DNA from: Deltaproteobacteria bacterium RBG_13_61_14
GTDB lineage: Bacteria > RBG-13-61-14
Direction: 5' to 3'
Length of the DNA: 32,852 nt
NCBI GenBank assembly: GCA_001797815.1
Contig: MGQK01000070.1
Location: 1 to 32,852 of the forward strand
Shown here: piece by piece, positions 18,193 through 27,352 of the stretch
Numbering within the stretch: position 1 is the stretch's first letter
Layout of the letters: each line of letters opens with the position of its first letter
Program-made: the position numbers and the translations under genes
The notes under the pieces: generated by a model
Told to the model about the DNA's origin: nothing
Database searches by the model: none
The model's input: the letters and a program-made list of their open reading frames with translations, nothing else

Positions 18193-19443
18193 ATGATCCA
18201 GGAACTGAAAGAGCGCCTGCAGGACCAGGCCCAGGACTTGGCGGCATGGTTTGAGGCCAAGAAAGCCGGGCTAAAGCTCTCCCTGTATCTGTCGGTGGAC
18301 ATCCGCAACTCCCACCGCAAGATCAGCATCGTGGACACCAACGCTTTCCCGGCCGGCTTCAACAACCTCTGCGGCCACGGCTCCGGCGAGCTGACCCTTA
18401 CCCTGCGCCGCTTCCTGGAAGAGCATTATCCCGGCGCCCGCGGCCTGCTCTTGGTGCCCGAGTCCCACACCCGCAACCGCCTTTACCTGGAAAACGTCCG
18501 GGTGCTGGCCCAGGCCCTTCTGCAGGCGGGCTATGAGTTGCGCGTGGGCACCTTGCTCCCGACCGATTCCAGCCGGCCGCTCCGCCTGCCCGCAGTTTCC
18601 GGCGAACTCCTGTGCTATGGCCTCAGCCAGGAAAAGGGCCGCCTGCGCGCCGGCGATTTCGAGCCGGACCTGGTCATCTCCAACAACGACTTCCGCACCG
18701 GCGTGCCCGAGGTGCTGCAAGGCATTGCCCAGCCGGTAGCGCCGCTTAAGGAGCTGGGCTGGCACCGCCGGAAAAAGTCGGACCACTTCCGCATCCTCAA
18801 CCGCCTGGTGGCCGAGTTCGCGGAGCTGATCGGAATGGAGGCCGGCCGGTTCGTGCCCCTGACCGACTTTCACCCCGACGCCGACTTCGAGAGCGAGACC
18901 GGCCGCGAGGCTCTGGCCCATAAGGTCGAGGCCATGCTGCGGCAGCTGGCCGAGCAGAGCCGGCCGCCGGACCTGAACGGCGAGCCGTTTGTGTTCATCA
19001 AAGACAACTCCGGCACCTACGGGATGGCGATCATGAGCGTGACCTCGGGCGACGAGGTCCGCCGGGCCAGCCACAAGACCCGGACCAGGATGAGGGTGGG
19101 CAAAGGCAAGGCCAAGGTGAAAGAGGTGATCATCCAGGAAGGTGTGGTCACCCGGGACAGCCTGGCCGGCTGCCCGATGGAACCGGTCCTTTACCTGGTG
19201 GGCGACCAGCCGGTGGGCGGCTTTTTCCGGGTCCATTGCTCTCGCTCGGACCGGCAGAACCTGAACGTCTCCGGCATGACCTTCAATACCCTTTGTTTTC
19301 ACGAAGTTGAAGGCCAACCCCAGGAGATCATAGACGACCACTGCGGCCAGCCGGCCGACTTGTTCCTGGTCTATGGCACTTTGGGCCGGATTGCGGCGAT
19401 CGCGCTGGCCGAGGAGATTAAAGCGTTAGGCACTGAAAATTGA
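18193..19443 (+). CDS. gshA: Glutamate--cysteine ligase, PF08886/TIGR02049 type (GshA)
   Basis: LYLSVDIRNSHRKISIVDTNAFPAGFNNLC...EPFVFIKDNSGTYGMAIMSVTSGDEV...DQPVGGFFRVH. Start uncertain (18109 also possible). Confidence 0.82.
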   Translation: MIQELKERLQDQAQDLAAWFEAKKAGLKLSLYLSVDIRNSHRKISIVDTNAFPAGFNNLCGHGSGELTLTLRRFLEEHYPGARGLLLVPESHTRNRLYLENVRVLAQALLQAGYELRVGTLLPTDSSRPLRLPAVSGELLCYGLSQEKGRLRAGDFEPDLVISNNDFRTGVPEVLQGIAQPVAPLKELGWHRRKKSDHFRILNRLVAEFAELIGMEAGRFVPLTDFHPDADFESETGREALAHKVEAMLRQLAEQSRPPDLNGEPFVFIKDNSGTYGMAIMSVTSGDEVRRASHKTRTRMRVGKGKAKVKEVIIQEGVVTRDSLAGCPMEPVLYLVGDQPVGGFFRVHCSRSDRQNLNVSGMTFNTLCFHEVEGQPQEIIDDHCGQPADLFLVYGTLGRIAAIALAEEIKALGTEN

Positions 19444-19485
19444 AAGGATTCGCCCCCAGGCGGGCTGAAGATTAAATCAAAATAT

Positions 19486-19513
19486 GGAACTTTTTTTCCC
19501 CAGCAATGTCTTT
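19486..19513 (+). promoter_or_regulatory. Putative ECF sigma-E-like promoter upstream of the sigma factor gene
   Basis: GGAACTT (19486-19492), 15 nt, GTCTTT (19508-19513), resembling GGAACTT-N15-GTCTAA. It lies inside the longest ORF call but upstream of ATG 19529. Confidence 0.5.
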
Positions 19514-19528
19514 ATAATCAAGCGGTGG

Positions 19529-20179
19529 ATGGCCAAAGGAGCTAATCCAGGGCGCTTTTCGCTCGATGCGGAAGCGGGAAAGGGACCCAAAGCCGGCGAG
19601 GACGCGGATGTTGAGCTGATCCGGGAGTTCCTGAAAGGCAATCAGAGTTCTTTTAACCGGCTGGTATTGAAATACCAGAATAAAATCTTTAACTTATGCT
19701 ACCGGATGCTGGGTGATCAGGCCGAGGCCGAAGACGTGGCCCAGGACGTTTTTGTTACGCTGTTTCGCTCAGTTAAAACTTTCCGCGGTGATTCCTTGTT
19801 CAGCACCTGGGTCTTTCGGATCACCGTCAACCACTGTAAAAACCGGCTGAAGTATCTGACCCGGCGAAATTATTTTAGAACCCAGTCGCTGGATCAGCCT
19901 CTTCCCACCGAAGAGGGAGAAGTTACTCCGGACGTGGAGGATGACGGAGAGACACCGGAAGAAATTCTGGTGACCAGCGAAATCCAGGACTTGATCCAAA
20001 GGAAGATTGGCGAACTGGACGAAGAGCATCGGACCGCGATCGTGCTCCGCGACATCCAGGGCTTGAGCTACCAGGAAATCGCTGATATCCTTCACCTGAA
20101 AGAGGGCACCGTGAAATCCAGGATCCATCGAGCGCGTCTGGAATTGAAGGAGAAGCTGGAACGAGAGGGCAAATTTTAA
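19529..20179 (+). CDS. ECF RNA polymerase sigma factor, RpoE-like
   Basis: NRLVLKYQNKIFNLCYRMLGDQAEAEDVAQDVFVTLFRSVKTFRGDSLFSTWVFRITVNHCKNRLK...LRDIQGLSYQEIADILHLKEGTVKSRIHRAR. Alternative start 19484. Confidence 0.92.
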   Translation: MAKGANPGRFSLDAEAGKGPKAGEDADVELIREFLKGNQSSFNRLVLKYQNKIFNLCYRMLGDQAEAEDVAQDVFVTLFRSVKTFRGDSLFSTWVFRITVNHCKNRLKYLTRRNYFRTQSLDQPLPTEEGEVTPDVEDDGETPEEILVTSEIQDLIQRKIGELDEEHRTAIVLRDIQGLSYQEIADILHLKEGTVKSRIHRARLELKEKLEREGKF

Positions 20180-20200
20180 GTCATCAATCGAGGACCTGTC

Positions 20201-21025
20201 ATGGACTGTGAAGCGATTCGAAACCTTTTCTCCGACGATGCGGACCGGACCCTGGGCGTGGAACTGAAAGAAGCCCTGGATCAGCACCTAGTGCGATGCC
20301 CGGCTTGCTCCCGCGAGCTCAAAAAGTTCATCTCCACCGTCCAACTCCTCTCCTCCCTGCCCGAACTCCCCGCTCCCCCGGATTTCCTGGTCTCGGTCCG
20401 CAACCGCATCGAGCGCGCGCCCGTCTGGCGCCAATGGCTCACCTTGCCGGGCCGGGCCTTTTCGCCCGGCGCGGGCCGGGCTCTGGCTTTAGCCACCAGC
20501 TTCCTTTTGGTCTTCAGCATCGCCTTCTTGTTCGGCCGCCGCTCGCAGACCCCGGACCAAACCCCCATCCAGTTGGCCAAGTCCGCACCGCTGGCCGAGG
20601 CCTGGACTCCCCCGGAAGACCCCCTGGCCGGAATTGAATGGCAGATTCCCGAGGCCGCGGGACAACCCCGGGCCGTCGCCGTCTCCACCGGCTTCCGCAT
20701 CCCGGACGCCCTGGAAGTGGAATACACCGCCAACCACTCCCGCCACCTCGGCGCTTTCCCCTTCCAGACCCCGACCGAATTGGTGATCGCTCTGATCAAG
20801 GCCGATCCCGCGCTTCGTTTCGCCGACCTGTATCCCCTGCCCCAGGGCGCTTTGGCGCTGACCCCGGACTACCTGTTTCAGATCACCATCCCCGAGCCCG
20901 CCTTTGCCCAGGCGCCGGCTATCTTCTACGCCAGCGGCCACCGGCTCCCTCAAAACCTGGTTCAGGCCCAGCGCCTCTACGGCCTGCGCATCCGCCGCCT
21001 GGCTTCACCCCTGTCCCCGCCCTAA
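20201..21025 (+). CDS. Putative zf-HC2 anti-sigma factor with TM segment
   Basis: HLVRCPACSRELKKF (HxxxCxxC) after MDCEAIRNLFSDDADRTL; single TM ALALATSFLLVFSIAFLFG; directly downstream of the sigma gene. Confidence 0.82.
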   Translation: MDCEAIRNLFSDDADRTLGVELKEALDQHLVRCPACSRELKKFISTVQLLSSLPELPAPPDFLVSVRNRIERAPVWRQWLTLPGRAFSPGAGRALALATSFLLVFSIAFLFGRRSQTPDQTPIQLAKSAPLAEAWTPPEDPLAGIEWQIPEAAGQPRAVAVSTGFRIPDALEVEYTANHSRHLGAFPFQTPTELVIALIKADPALRFADLYPLPQGALALTPDYLFQITIPEPAFAQAPAIFYASGHRLPQNLVQAQRLYGLRIRRLASPLSPP

Positions 21026-21071
21026 CCACCTGCATTGCAATCCGGCAACATCTTTTTATTTAGAAAGATAA

Positions 21072-21190
21072 TTTTAACCGCAGATCAACGCGGATGAACG
21101 CGGATTTGAGCTCAAAGGTTTCGATTTTCACCTTCAATCCTCTTGGATATAACTATCGGCGTTTATCCGCGTCCATCTGCGGTTCCCAAT
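21072..21190. repeat. Long inverted repeat, AACCGCAGAT-type arms, between convergent genes
   Basis: aaccgcagatcaacgcggatgaacgcggat (21076-21105) versus the reverse complement of atcggcgtttatccgcgtccatctgcggtt (21154-21183), i.e. aaccgcagatggacgcggataaacgccgat. Confidence 0.8.
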
Positions 21191-21240
21191 TTTTCTTTGG
21201 TTGCGGCTCGCCGCGCTGGGTAATCTGCGGATGAGCCTTC

Positions 21241-23880
21241 CTAGTTCACCTTCACGTTCCAGCCGTCCACCGCCAGCTTCGGCTCGGCCCCGGCCAAATC
21301 TTTTAAGCGCACCGTCCCGCGCACTTCCCGTTTCTCCCCCGGCAAAAGCGAGAAGTAATTGTCCTCCCAGAAAACCGGCAGCACTTCCTCGCCGGCCGGC
21401 CCCTTCACGATCTGGAGATGAACCATGAACGCCAGGTGCGGGCCCGGATTTTCCACCGTCACCCGCGCCCAAGTCTCCTGCCCCGAAGTCTCGAACGCGC
21501 TCGCGACCTTCAACTCCACCGCCGGCAGCTTCTCCAGCCCGGTGAAGTCGGCAAAAGACCGCGCCGGCGTATAAAACCAATTGGACCGCCTCCTGGCCAG
21601 GACCTCGGACCGGGTCGAGAGCCAGTAGAAATTGGAGCTGAGGGTCTTGCCCGCCTCATCCGTAAGCTCGAGCTTGAGGAAATAGGTGGTGGAGAAGTCC
21701 TTGGACTCCGGCACGGTGAAGGCGCGGACGCTCGCGTCCGCCGGCACGGTGATCGTCTCGGCCTGGGACCATTTCTCGGCCAGGTCCAGGTTCAGGACTT
21801 TCGCTGTTACTTTCAAATTTGCATACTCGCGGTAGCGGCTGTTCACCACCGCGATCGAGCGGTCGTCGTAAGAGTATTGCACGTGGAGCGGCTCGCCGGC
21901 CCGCTGGGCGCCGAAGTAGCCGCCCCCGGGCCGCAGGTAATAGTCATACAGGTGCCAGATCAGGCCGGGCCAGGCGTTGTTCAGCATCCACTGGATCACG
22001 CCGGTGGAGAGATACTTGTTGCGGCCGTAGGCCTCGAACATGGCCCGCTCGGCCTCGTAGGTCATGGCCTGCGCCTTTTTCGCGTAATCCTCCACGCCGG
22101 TCGCGGGCCCGTAGCGGGCCTCCAGGGCATGGCTAAACACCCGCACGTTTGCGAAGAACCCCCGCCCGGCGTGATAATTCCAGTCGCGGTTGATCGGCCA
22201 GAGGCGGTCTGGCGGGAGCATGAGCCGCAGGCTCTCGACCGGCGGCACCGCCGGGCCGGGCGAGGTCTCGGTGTTGAAGCCGAACGCGCCGCCGCGCCTG
22301 GTATCGGCCAGCCAGTAGCCCGGCGGCACCCACTCGTAAGGCCCGGTCATTTTCACGCCCGAAGGCCCGGTCACGGTGGTGGGGGTCTCGGTGGCGGAGG
22401 AGATCACCGGGTTGGGCCACTGGGCCGCTTCGAGCACCTGGAGATACATCTTTTCCACTTTCGGCGGCGGGGGGTTGTCGCTGCCGTTCAGCCAGGCGAG
22501 CAGGCTGGGATGCGAGCGCAGGCGCAGCGCCTGGTCCCGCTCCGAGGCCTCGGCCACCCGGTAGTCCTCCTCGTCCCACCGGCCCCACCGCTCCCAATGG
22601 TGGCAGCAGCACCAGCCGGCCATGACCAGGATGCCCTGCTCGTCGCACAGCTCGTAGAACCGGTCAAACTCGAGCTTGCCCTCCAGCCGGATGGTGTTCA
22701 GGTTCATCTCCTTGACGTAACGGATCTCCGCGGCCAGCCGCTCGGGATCGGACCGCAGCATCAGGTCCGGCGCCCAGCCCGCGCCCCGGATCAGGATGCG
22801 CCGGCCGTTGACCAGAAAAACACGGTGACCTTCCGGCGTAAGCTCCGAGGTAACTTGGCGGATGCCGAAGCGAAGCGTCTGCCGGTCGGAGACCGAGCCC
22901 TCCGCCTCGAACTCCAGGATCAGGTCGTAAAGGTTTGGCGGGCCGAGCCCGGCCGGCCACCACACCCGGGGCTTAGAAACAGCGAGCTGCGAAAACTCTC
23001 CGGGCGAAAAGGCGATCGTCCGGGTTTCGCCGGGCCTGAGCGTGACCGGTTGCGCGAAGCTGATCTCGCCGATCCGGCCGGCCAGCGTCCCGCTTACCTC
23101 CTCTTCGCTCGCATTGCGCGCGTCCACCAGCACCGTGAGCCGCGCGGTCTCGAGCGAGGGCAGATGGAGCTCGGTCTGGACAAAAGGATGGCGCAGAGAG
23201 ACCGGGCCGCTCGCGGTGATAAAAACCTCGCGCCACAGGCCCATGTCCCGGTCCGGCGGCGCCGGGTTCCAGTCCACCCAGGTGAAGGCCAGGTCCCGGC
23301 GGAGCGGCGGGAACACCTCGATGGCCAGAGCGTTGGCCTGGCCCGGCCGGGCAAAATCGGTGATGTTGAATTCAAAAAGCCGGAAGGTCCCGGCCAGCTC
23401 GTTCGCGTCCGCGACCTGTTTGCCGTTGAGCCAGAGGTTGCCCCGGAAGTTGATCCCGTTCAGGTGGAGCCAGATGGTTTTTCCCTGATCGTCGGCCGGG
23501 AGCGCGAACTCGGTCCGATACCACCAGGCCTGGAGGAAAGGGCTGCCGGGTTTCTGGGGCAGGGAGGAGACGTCGAGGGGGAAAGGGAAGTTGCCGGGGA
23601 TCTGGGCCAGGTTCCTGCCGTAATACGGGTCTGGATAAACGGCGTTGGCCGCGAGCGCGGCCAGGACCGTGGCCGGCACTTGCGTCGGATACCAGCCCGG
23701 CGCCGCGAAGTCCGGACGGGAAAGTGCTTCTCCGGTCTCTCGCACTTCCTCCGCAGATTGCAAGGCCCAGCCTTGGCGCAGCTCGAGCTTCAGCGGCGTC
23801 TCGCTCGCCGCGGCCAGCCCGGCGCCGGCCAGGACCAGCGTGCACCCGATCACCCATCCGATGAATTTTTTCCGTGCCAT
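21241..23880 (-). CDS. GH2-family glycosidase, exo-beta-D-glucosaminidase (CsxA)-like, secreted
   Basis: Signal peptide MARKKFIGWVIGCTLVLAGAGLA; GINFRGNLWLNGKQVADANELAGTFRLFEFNIT; LLAWLNGSDNPPPPK and GFNTETSPGPAVPPVESLR resemble catalytic segments of exo-beta-glucosaminidases. Confidence 0.82.
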   Translation of the reverse strand: MARKKFIGWVIGCTLVLAGAGLAAASETPLKLELRQGWALQSAEEVRETGEALSRPDFAAPGWYPTQVPATVLAALAANAVYPDPYYGRNLAQIPGNFPFPLDVSSLPQKPGSPFLQAWWYRTEFALPADDQGKTIWLHLNGINFRGNLWLNGKQVADANELAGTFRLFEFNITDFARPGQANALAIEVFPPLRRDLAFTWVDWNPAPPDRDMGLWREVFITASGPVSLRHPFVQTELHLPSLETARLTVLVDARNASEEEVSGTLAGRIGEISFAQPVTLRPGETRTIAFSPGEFSQLAVSKPRVWWPAGLGPPNLYDLILEFEAEGSVSDRQTLRFGIRQVTSELTPEGHRVFLVNGRRILIRGAGWAPDLMLRSDPERLAAEIRYVKEMNLNTIRLEGKLEFDRFYELCDEQGILVMAGWCCCHHWERWGRWDEEDYRVAEASERDQALRLRSHPSLLAWLNGSDNPPPPKVEKMYLQVLEAAQWPNPVISSATETPTTVTGPSGVKMTGPYEWVPPGYWLADTRRGGAFGFNTETSPGPAVPPVESLRLMLPPDRLWPINRDWNYHAGRGFFANVRVFSHALEARYGPATGVEDYAKKAQAMTYEAERAMFEAYGRNKYLSTGVIQWMLNNAWPGLIWHLYDYYLRPGGGYFGAQRAGEPLHVQYSYDDRSIAVVNSRYREYANLKVTAKVLNLDLAEKWSQAETITVPADASVRAFTVPESKDFSTTYFLKLELTDEAGKTLSSNFYWLSTRSEVLARRRSNWFYTPARSFADFTGLEKLPAVELKVASAFETSGQETWARVTVENPGPHLAFMVHLQIVKGPAGEEVLPVFWEDNYFSLLPGEKREVRGTVRLKDLAGAEPKLAVDGWNVKVN

Positions 23881-23912
23881 ATCGCCCCTTCCCAAGACCA
23901 AAAAAGGTCAAT

Positions 23913-26162
23913 TTAGAATTCAATCTCCACTGCCGCCCGGCCCGAATCCGGGATGAGCACGGTCAGGGAATAAAGCCGGTCATCCTGCTTTTTCGTTTCC
24001 AGCGGCTCGCCGGCCATCGCCGGCCGCGGCGGGCCGGGACTGTAGAGCGAAACCACTACTTCTTCGCCCGGGACGCCTTCCACCTCCAGCTTGAGCTTCC
24101 CTTCCGCGAAGCGCGCCGAGGGAAACCGCTTGCGGCTCATGGTCACGAATTTTGCGGTCTCGCCGATCAGCGCGGCGCCGTTCTCGAGCAGCGGGCAGAG
24201 CACGCAATAAAAGGCGTCATTGAGCGGCAGGCGGCCGAATTTGATCAGAGCCGGCTCCGGGCTGGCCCGGCCGGTGCGGTAATTATAGAGGAGGTATTTG
24301 CCGCTGAGCCCGAGATCAGCGAGCGATACGCTGCGGTCGGAATCGGTCCCGCCCAGGATATTGAAAGCGGCGAGGTAATAAGTGTCGCCGATGGAGTGGC
24401 TGCTGCGGGTAGTTACGATCCAGGGCTTGCGGGTGTCCAGGAACATGAGGTCAATGGGGAAGGCGGGCCGGTCGGGCTTGAGCAGCACGCCGTCTTTGCG
24501 GCAGGTCTTCATCAAGAGCTCGCGGTCCGCGGCGCCGATCCGGTCCGAGGGGCCGACCATGCCCGCCGACAGGATCGAGATCAGCGCTTCCTCGTAGGGC
24601 CAGCGCTCGTTCCGGACCCGGCGCTGGCCGGAGGCGCTCTGGAAGTTGTCCTTGAACGGCCACAGGCCCACCGCGTAGGCGAAGAGGGAGGTCTGGTGGA
24701 AATCGCGCCAGAAAAAGGTTTTGGGCAGCCCGGCCAGGTAATCGCCGGAGGCGCGGACCGTGGTCACGTTGGGGAACTTCACCTGTTCCAGGAAAAAGCC
24801 GGGCGATGCCATGCAAAGCTGCATGGTAAGGCCGTGGCCGGCCGCGGTCTTGACCAGGGTGTCGAACCAGCTCTCGGCGTGGCCGAGCCCGGAGCGCAGC
24901 CAGGGGATCATGTCGAACTGGGTGTCCAGCCAGTCCTGCTCGTAAACCCGGACCCCGTATTTCACCGCGTTGCCCATGATCTCGTCCCAGAATTCCGGGT
25001 CTATGGGGAGCGCGGCGTTGCGGTCGCCCTCGCCGTAAACGCACTCGTAGCGCTGGCAATAAGGCGAGTTCCGGTCATACCAGCGGTTATGGGCGACCAG
25101 CGGCAGATTGAGCTCCTGCTGGAACGCGGGCAGGCCTTGGGGGAACATCTCCGGGATCGGTTCCCAGCGAAGCGCTCCGCCGCGGGCGGCCGAGAGCAGG
25201 CCCTTGCCCTCGGCCTTGGGATACCACCACGAGTCAATCTGGAAATAACCGTAGGGGATGTCTCGTTCGATCCCGTCTTTGCGGACCGCCATCAAGGTCT
25301 GGTGATAGTTCAGCCCCGGCGCGGTCCGGTAATAATACATGGCGCCGTTGTCGGTCCAGTAGCCGAGGTATTGCAGGCCCACGTCGGCATCGGCCGAGGG
25401 CCGTTGGTGTCCGTGCCAGGCCTGGAGGAGCTCGCCCCAGCGGAGCAGGGTTTGGGTGATGCCCTGCCCCTGCACGATCAGCGTCCGGTAAACCGTGCCG
25501 GCCGGGATCCGCTCCACCTCGCCCTCGAAGCCGCAGAGCCACTCGCCCCGCTCCGGCGACTGGATCGCGGCCAGGAAGTGATCGAGCGGCGAGAACACCA
25601 GGGCCTGGAGCTTATCGTTGTAAAGGACCACCGGCCCGCTGGTGGGGATGGGCTTGCGGATCGGCGGGGAAAAGGCGGTCATCTGGAAGGTGAGGACCCG
25701 GCGCAGGGAGGACGGCGGGGTGAGCGCCGGCGCGGCGAAGGCCGGGCGGTTGAATTCGCCGGTGGCGGCGCTGATCTCCTGCTTGACCTCGGTCTGAATT
25801 ACCCAGGCCCGGCCCGCCTCCGCTTCCGGCAACGCGTAGACCCTGGTCTCGGCCGCCGGCTCTCCCGAGGGCAAATTCCAGCGGATCCGGCGCGTCTCCA
25901 TCCGCCCCAGCGGCGTCTCCGTCTCGGAGACCGCGGATTCCATCTGGGCCGAAAGCTCGAGCCTTTCCCGGCCCGGCCGGCCGGCGTCGGCCGGCCACAG
26001 GAACCGGATGCAGATGTCGCTTTCAACACAAGCACCGGGCTTAGGCCCGAGCAGGCTGGAGAGCGAGAGCCCCGAACCGGTGACTGCCCCCCACGGAGCG
26101 CGGGGCGAGCAGACCGCGGCCGCCAGCGCCGCCGCCCATACCGCGAATCGCAGCTTTGACAT
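23913..26162 (-). CDS. Secreted putative glycoside hydrolase (TIM-barrel-like, family not assigned)
   Basis: Signal peptide MSKLRFAVWAAALAAAVCS; barrel-like segments PYGYFQIDSWWYPK, LPLVAHNRWYDRN, YGVRVYEQDWLDTQFD, GLTMQLCMASPG, ALISILSAGMVGPSDRIG. Confidence 0.6.
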   Translation of the reverse strand: MSKLRFAVWAAALAAAVCSPRAPWGAVTGSGLSLSSLLGPKPGACVESDICIRFLWPADAGRPGRERLELSAQMESAVSETETPLGRMETRRIRWNLPSGEPAAETRVYALPEAEAGRAWVIQTEVKQEISAATGEFNRPAFAAPALTPPSSLRRVLTFQMTAFSPPIRKPIPTSGPVVLYNDKLQALVFSPLDHFLAAIQSPERGEWLCGFEGEVERIPAGTVYRTLIVQGQGITQTLLRWGELLQAWHGHQRPSADADVGLQYLGYWTDNGAMYYYRTAPGLNYHQTLMAVRKDGIERDIPYGYFQIDSWWYPKAEGKGLLSAARGGALRWEPIPEMFPQGLPAFQQELNLPLVAHNRWYDRNSPYCQRYECVYGEGDRNAALPIDPEFWDEIMGNAVKYGVRVYEQDWLDTQFDMIPWLRSGLGHAESWFDTLVKTAAGHGLTMQLCMASPGFFLEQVKFPNVTTVRASGDYLAGLPKTFFWRDFHQTSLFAYAVGLWPFKDNFQSASGQRRVRNERWPYEEALISILSAGMVGPSDRIGAADRELLMKTCRKDGVLLKPDRPAFPIDLMFLDTRKPWIVTTRSSHSIGDTYYLAAFNILGGTDSDRSVSLADLGLSGKYLLYNYRTGRASPEPALIKFGRLPLNDAFYCVLCPLLENGAALIGETAKFVTMSRKRFPSARFAEGKLKLEVEGVPGEEVVVSLYSPGPPRPAMAGEPLETKKQDDRLYSLTVLIPDSGRAAVEIEF

Positions 26163-26908
26163 CAAACGACCCCTCCCTCTGAATTGGGCTGATAAATTCC
26201 GGAACGATCTTTGCGGACATGCGCCTCCATCAATTCCATCTGGATGCGCTGGATCTCCAAGAGCCGCTGCCATTGATGGTTCAAAAGCTGGTCGAGCTTG
26301 GCGTTGAGCTGGCGGATCTCCAGCTCGGCCTTGAGGTTCACCGCGTAATCGTGCTCCGCCCCCAGCCGGTCCCGGGCCTCCTGCCGGTTCTGGCTCATCA
26401 TGATGACCGGCGCCTGCATGGCCGCCAGGCAGGAGAGCACCAGGTTGAGCAGGATATAGGGGTAGGGGTCGAACGGCCGCATCGCCAGCGCGATCGAATT
26501 AATGATGATCCAGACCAGGATCACCCCGGCAAAGATGCCGATGAAACCCCAACTGCCGCCGAACTCCGCGATCCGGTCCGCGGCCTGCTCGCCCAGGGTC
26601 AGCTTCCGGTCAAACTCGAGGTTGACGTTCTTGGAAATGATCTCGGGTTCTTTCATGCTGCTGACCACTTCTTCTTCCAGGGCCGAAAGCTCGCCCTTCT
26701 CCGTCTCCAGCACGTCCTCCACGTGCTCGATCCGAAAGCGGTTCAGGTCACTGAGGCAGATGTATCCCTCCCCCGACCACTCCGGATGCACCTTGCGGAT
26801 GGTCTCCTGCACCGACGGCCGCACCAGCTCCGCCGGCATCAATTCGGCCGGGTCCTTCTCCTGCCGGCAAATCTGACAGATCATTTTTTCCTGGGATTGC
26901 TCCGCCAT
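26162..26908 (-). CDS. DUF1003 domain-containing membrane protein with N-terminal Cys motif
   Basis: MICQICRQEKDPAELMPAELVRPSVQETIRKVHPEW; GGSWGFIGIFAGVILVWIIINSIAL...DPYPYILLNLVLSCLAAMQAPVIMMSQNRQEARDRLGAEHDYAVNLKAELEI. Confidence 0.9.
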   Translation of the reverse strand: MAEQSQEKMICQICRQEKDPAELMPAELVRPSVQETIRKVHPEWSGEGYICLSDLNRFRIEHVEDVLETEKGELSALEEEVVSSMKEPEIISKNVNLEFDRKLTLGEQAADRIAEFGGSWGFIGIFAGVILVWIIINSIALAMRPFDPYPYILLNLVLSCLAAMQAPVIMMSQNRQEARDRLGAEHDYAVNLKAELEIRQLNAKLDQLLNHQWQRLLEIQRIQMELMEAHVRKDRSGIYQPNSEGGVV

Positions 26909-26935
26909 GGCTTTCTCCTTTTCCTGGTCGCAATG

Positions 26936-27070
26936 GTATTGACAATGAACCTGAGCATACGGAATGATTGAATGGGCAGGTATCCCGACCTGCCCTCCAA
27001 AATGAAAAATTCGCAGGGCACGATTGGATTCGTGCCCGATGATTTATCGGACCATCACCATTGTCAATAC
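26936..27070. repeat. Nested inverted-repeat module: 12-bp terminal IR enclosing two REP-like hairpins
   Basis: gtattgacaatg (26936-26947) and cattgtcaatac (27059-27070) enclose gggcaggt/acctgccc (26974-26995) and gggcacga/tcgtgccc (27016-27037). Confidence 0.65.
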
Positions 27071-27196
27071 ACGTCCCCCTTATCTTTTCGGCAAGGGCTG
27101 CTCCGAAAACCCCTCGGCCTCTTGCTTCAGCTCGCGCCGCAGGACCTTGGAGGTTGACCGCCATCCTTAAACCCGAATCGTGCAGTTGGAAAAAAG

Positions 27197-27352
27197 ATTT
27201 TTAACCACAAAGGCACCAAGACACCAAGAATAAACGGGTTGAGACCACTGAGTAGGGGCGCGAGAGGTTAACTTGGATTGCGAATAAAATTTCAGCCGAG
27301 TTGCCAAGAAATCATTCTGACTTAGAGCCTTTGTGTCTTTGTGGTTAAATCC
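27197..27352. repeat. Long inverted repeat, ACCACAAAG-type arms
   Basis: gatttttaaccacaaaggcaccaagacaccaag (from 27197) versus the reverse complement of gagcctttgtgtctttgtggttaaatcc (about 27325-27352), i.e. ggatttaaccacaaagacacaaaggctc. Confidence 0.8.

Noticed and set aside
21418-23916. 832-aa plus-strand ORF antisense to the GH2 gene
   Set aside because: Pro/Arg/Gly-rich translation with no domain; the minus-strand frame has a signal peptide and GH2 motifs. Long antisense frames are a high-GC codon artefact.
23874-26159. 761-aa plus-strand ORF antisense to the unassigned glycosidase
   Set aside because: Low-complexity Arg/Gly/His-rich translation; the minus strand has a coherent secreted protein with operon coupling.
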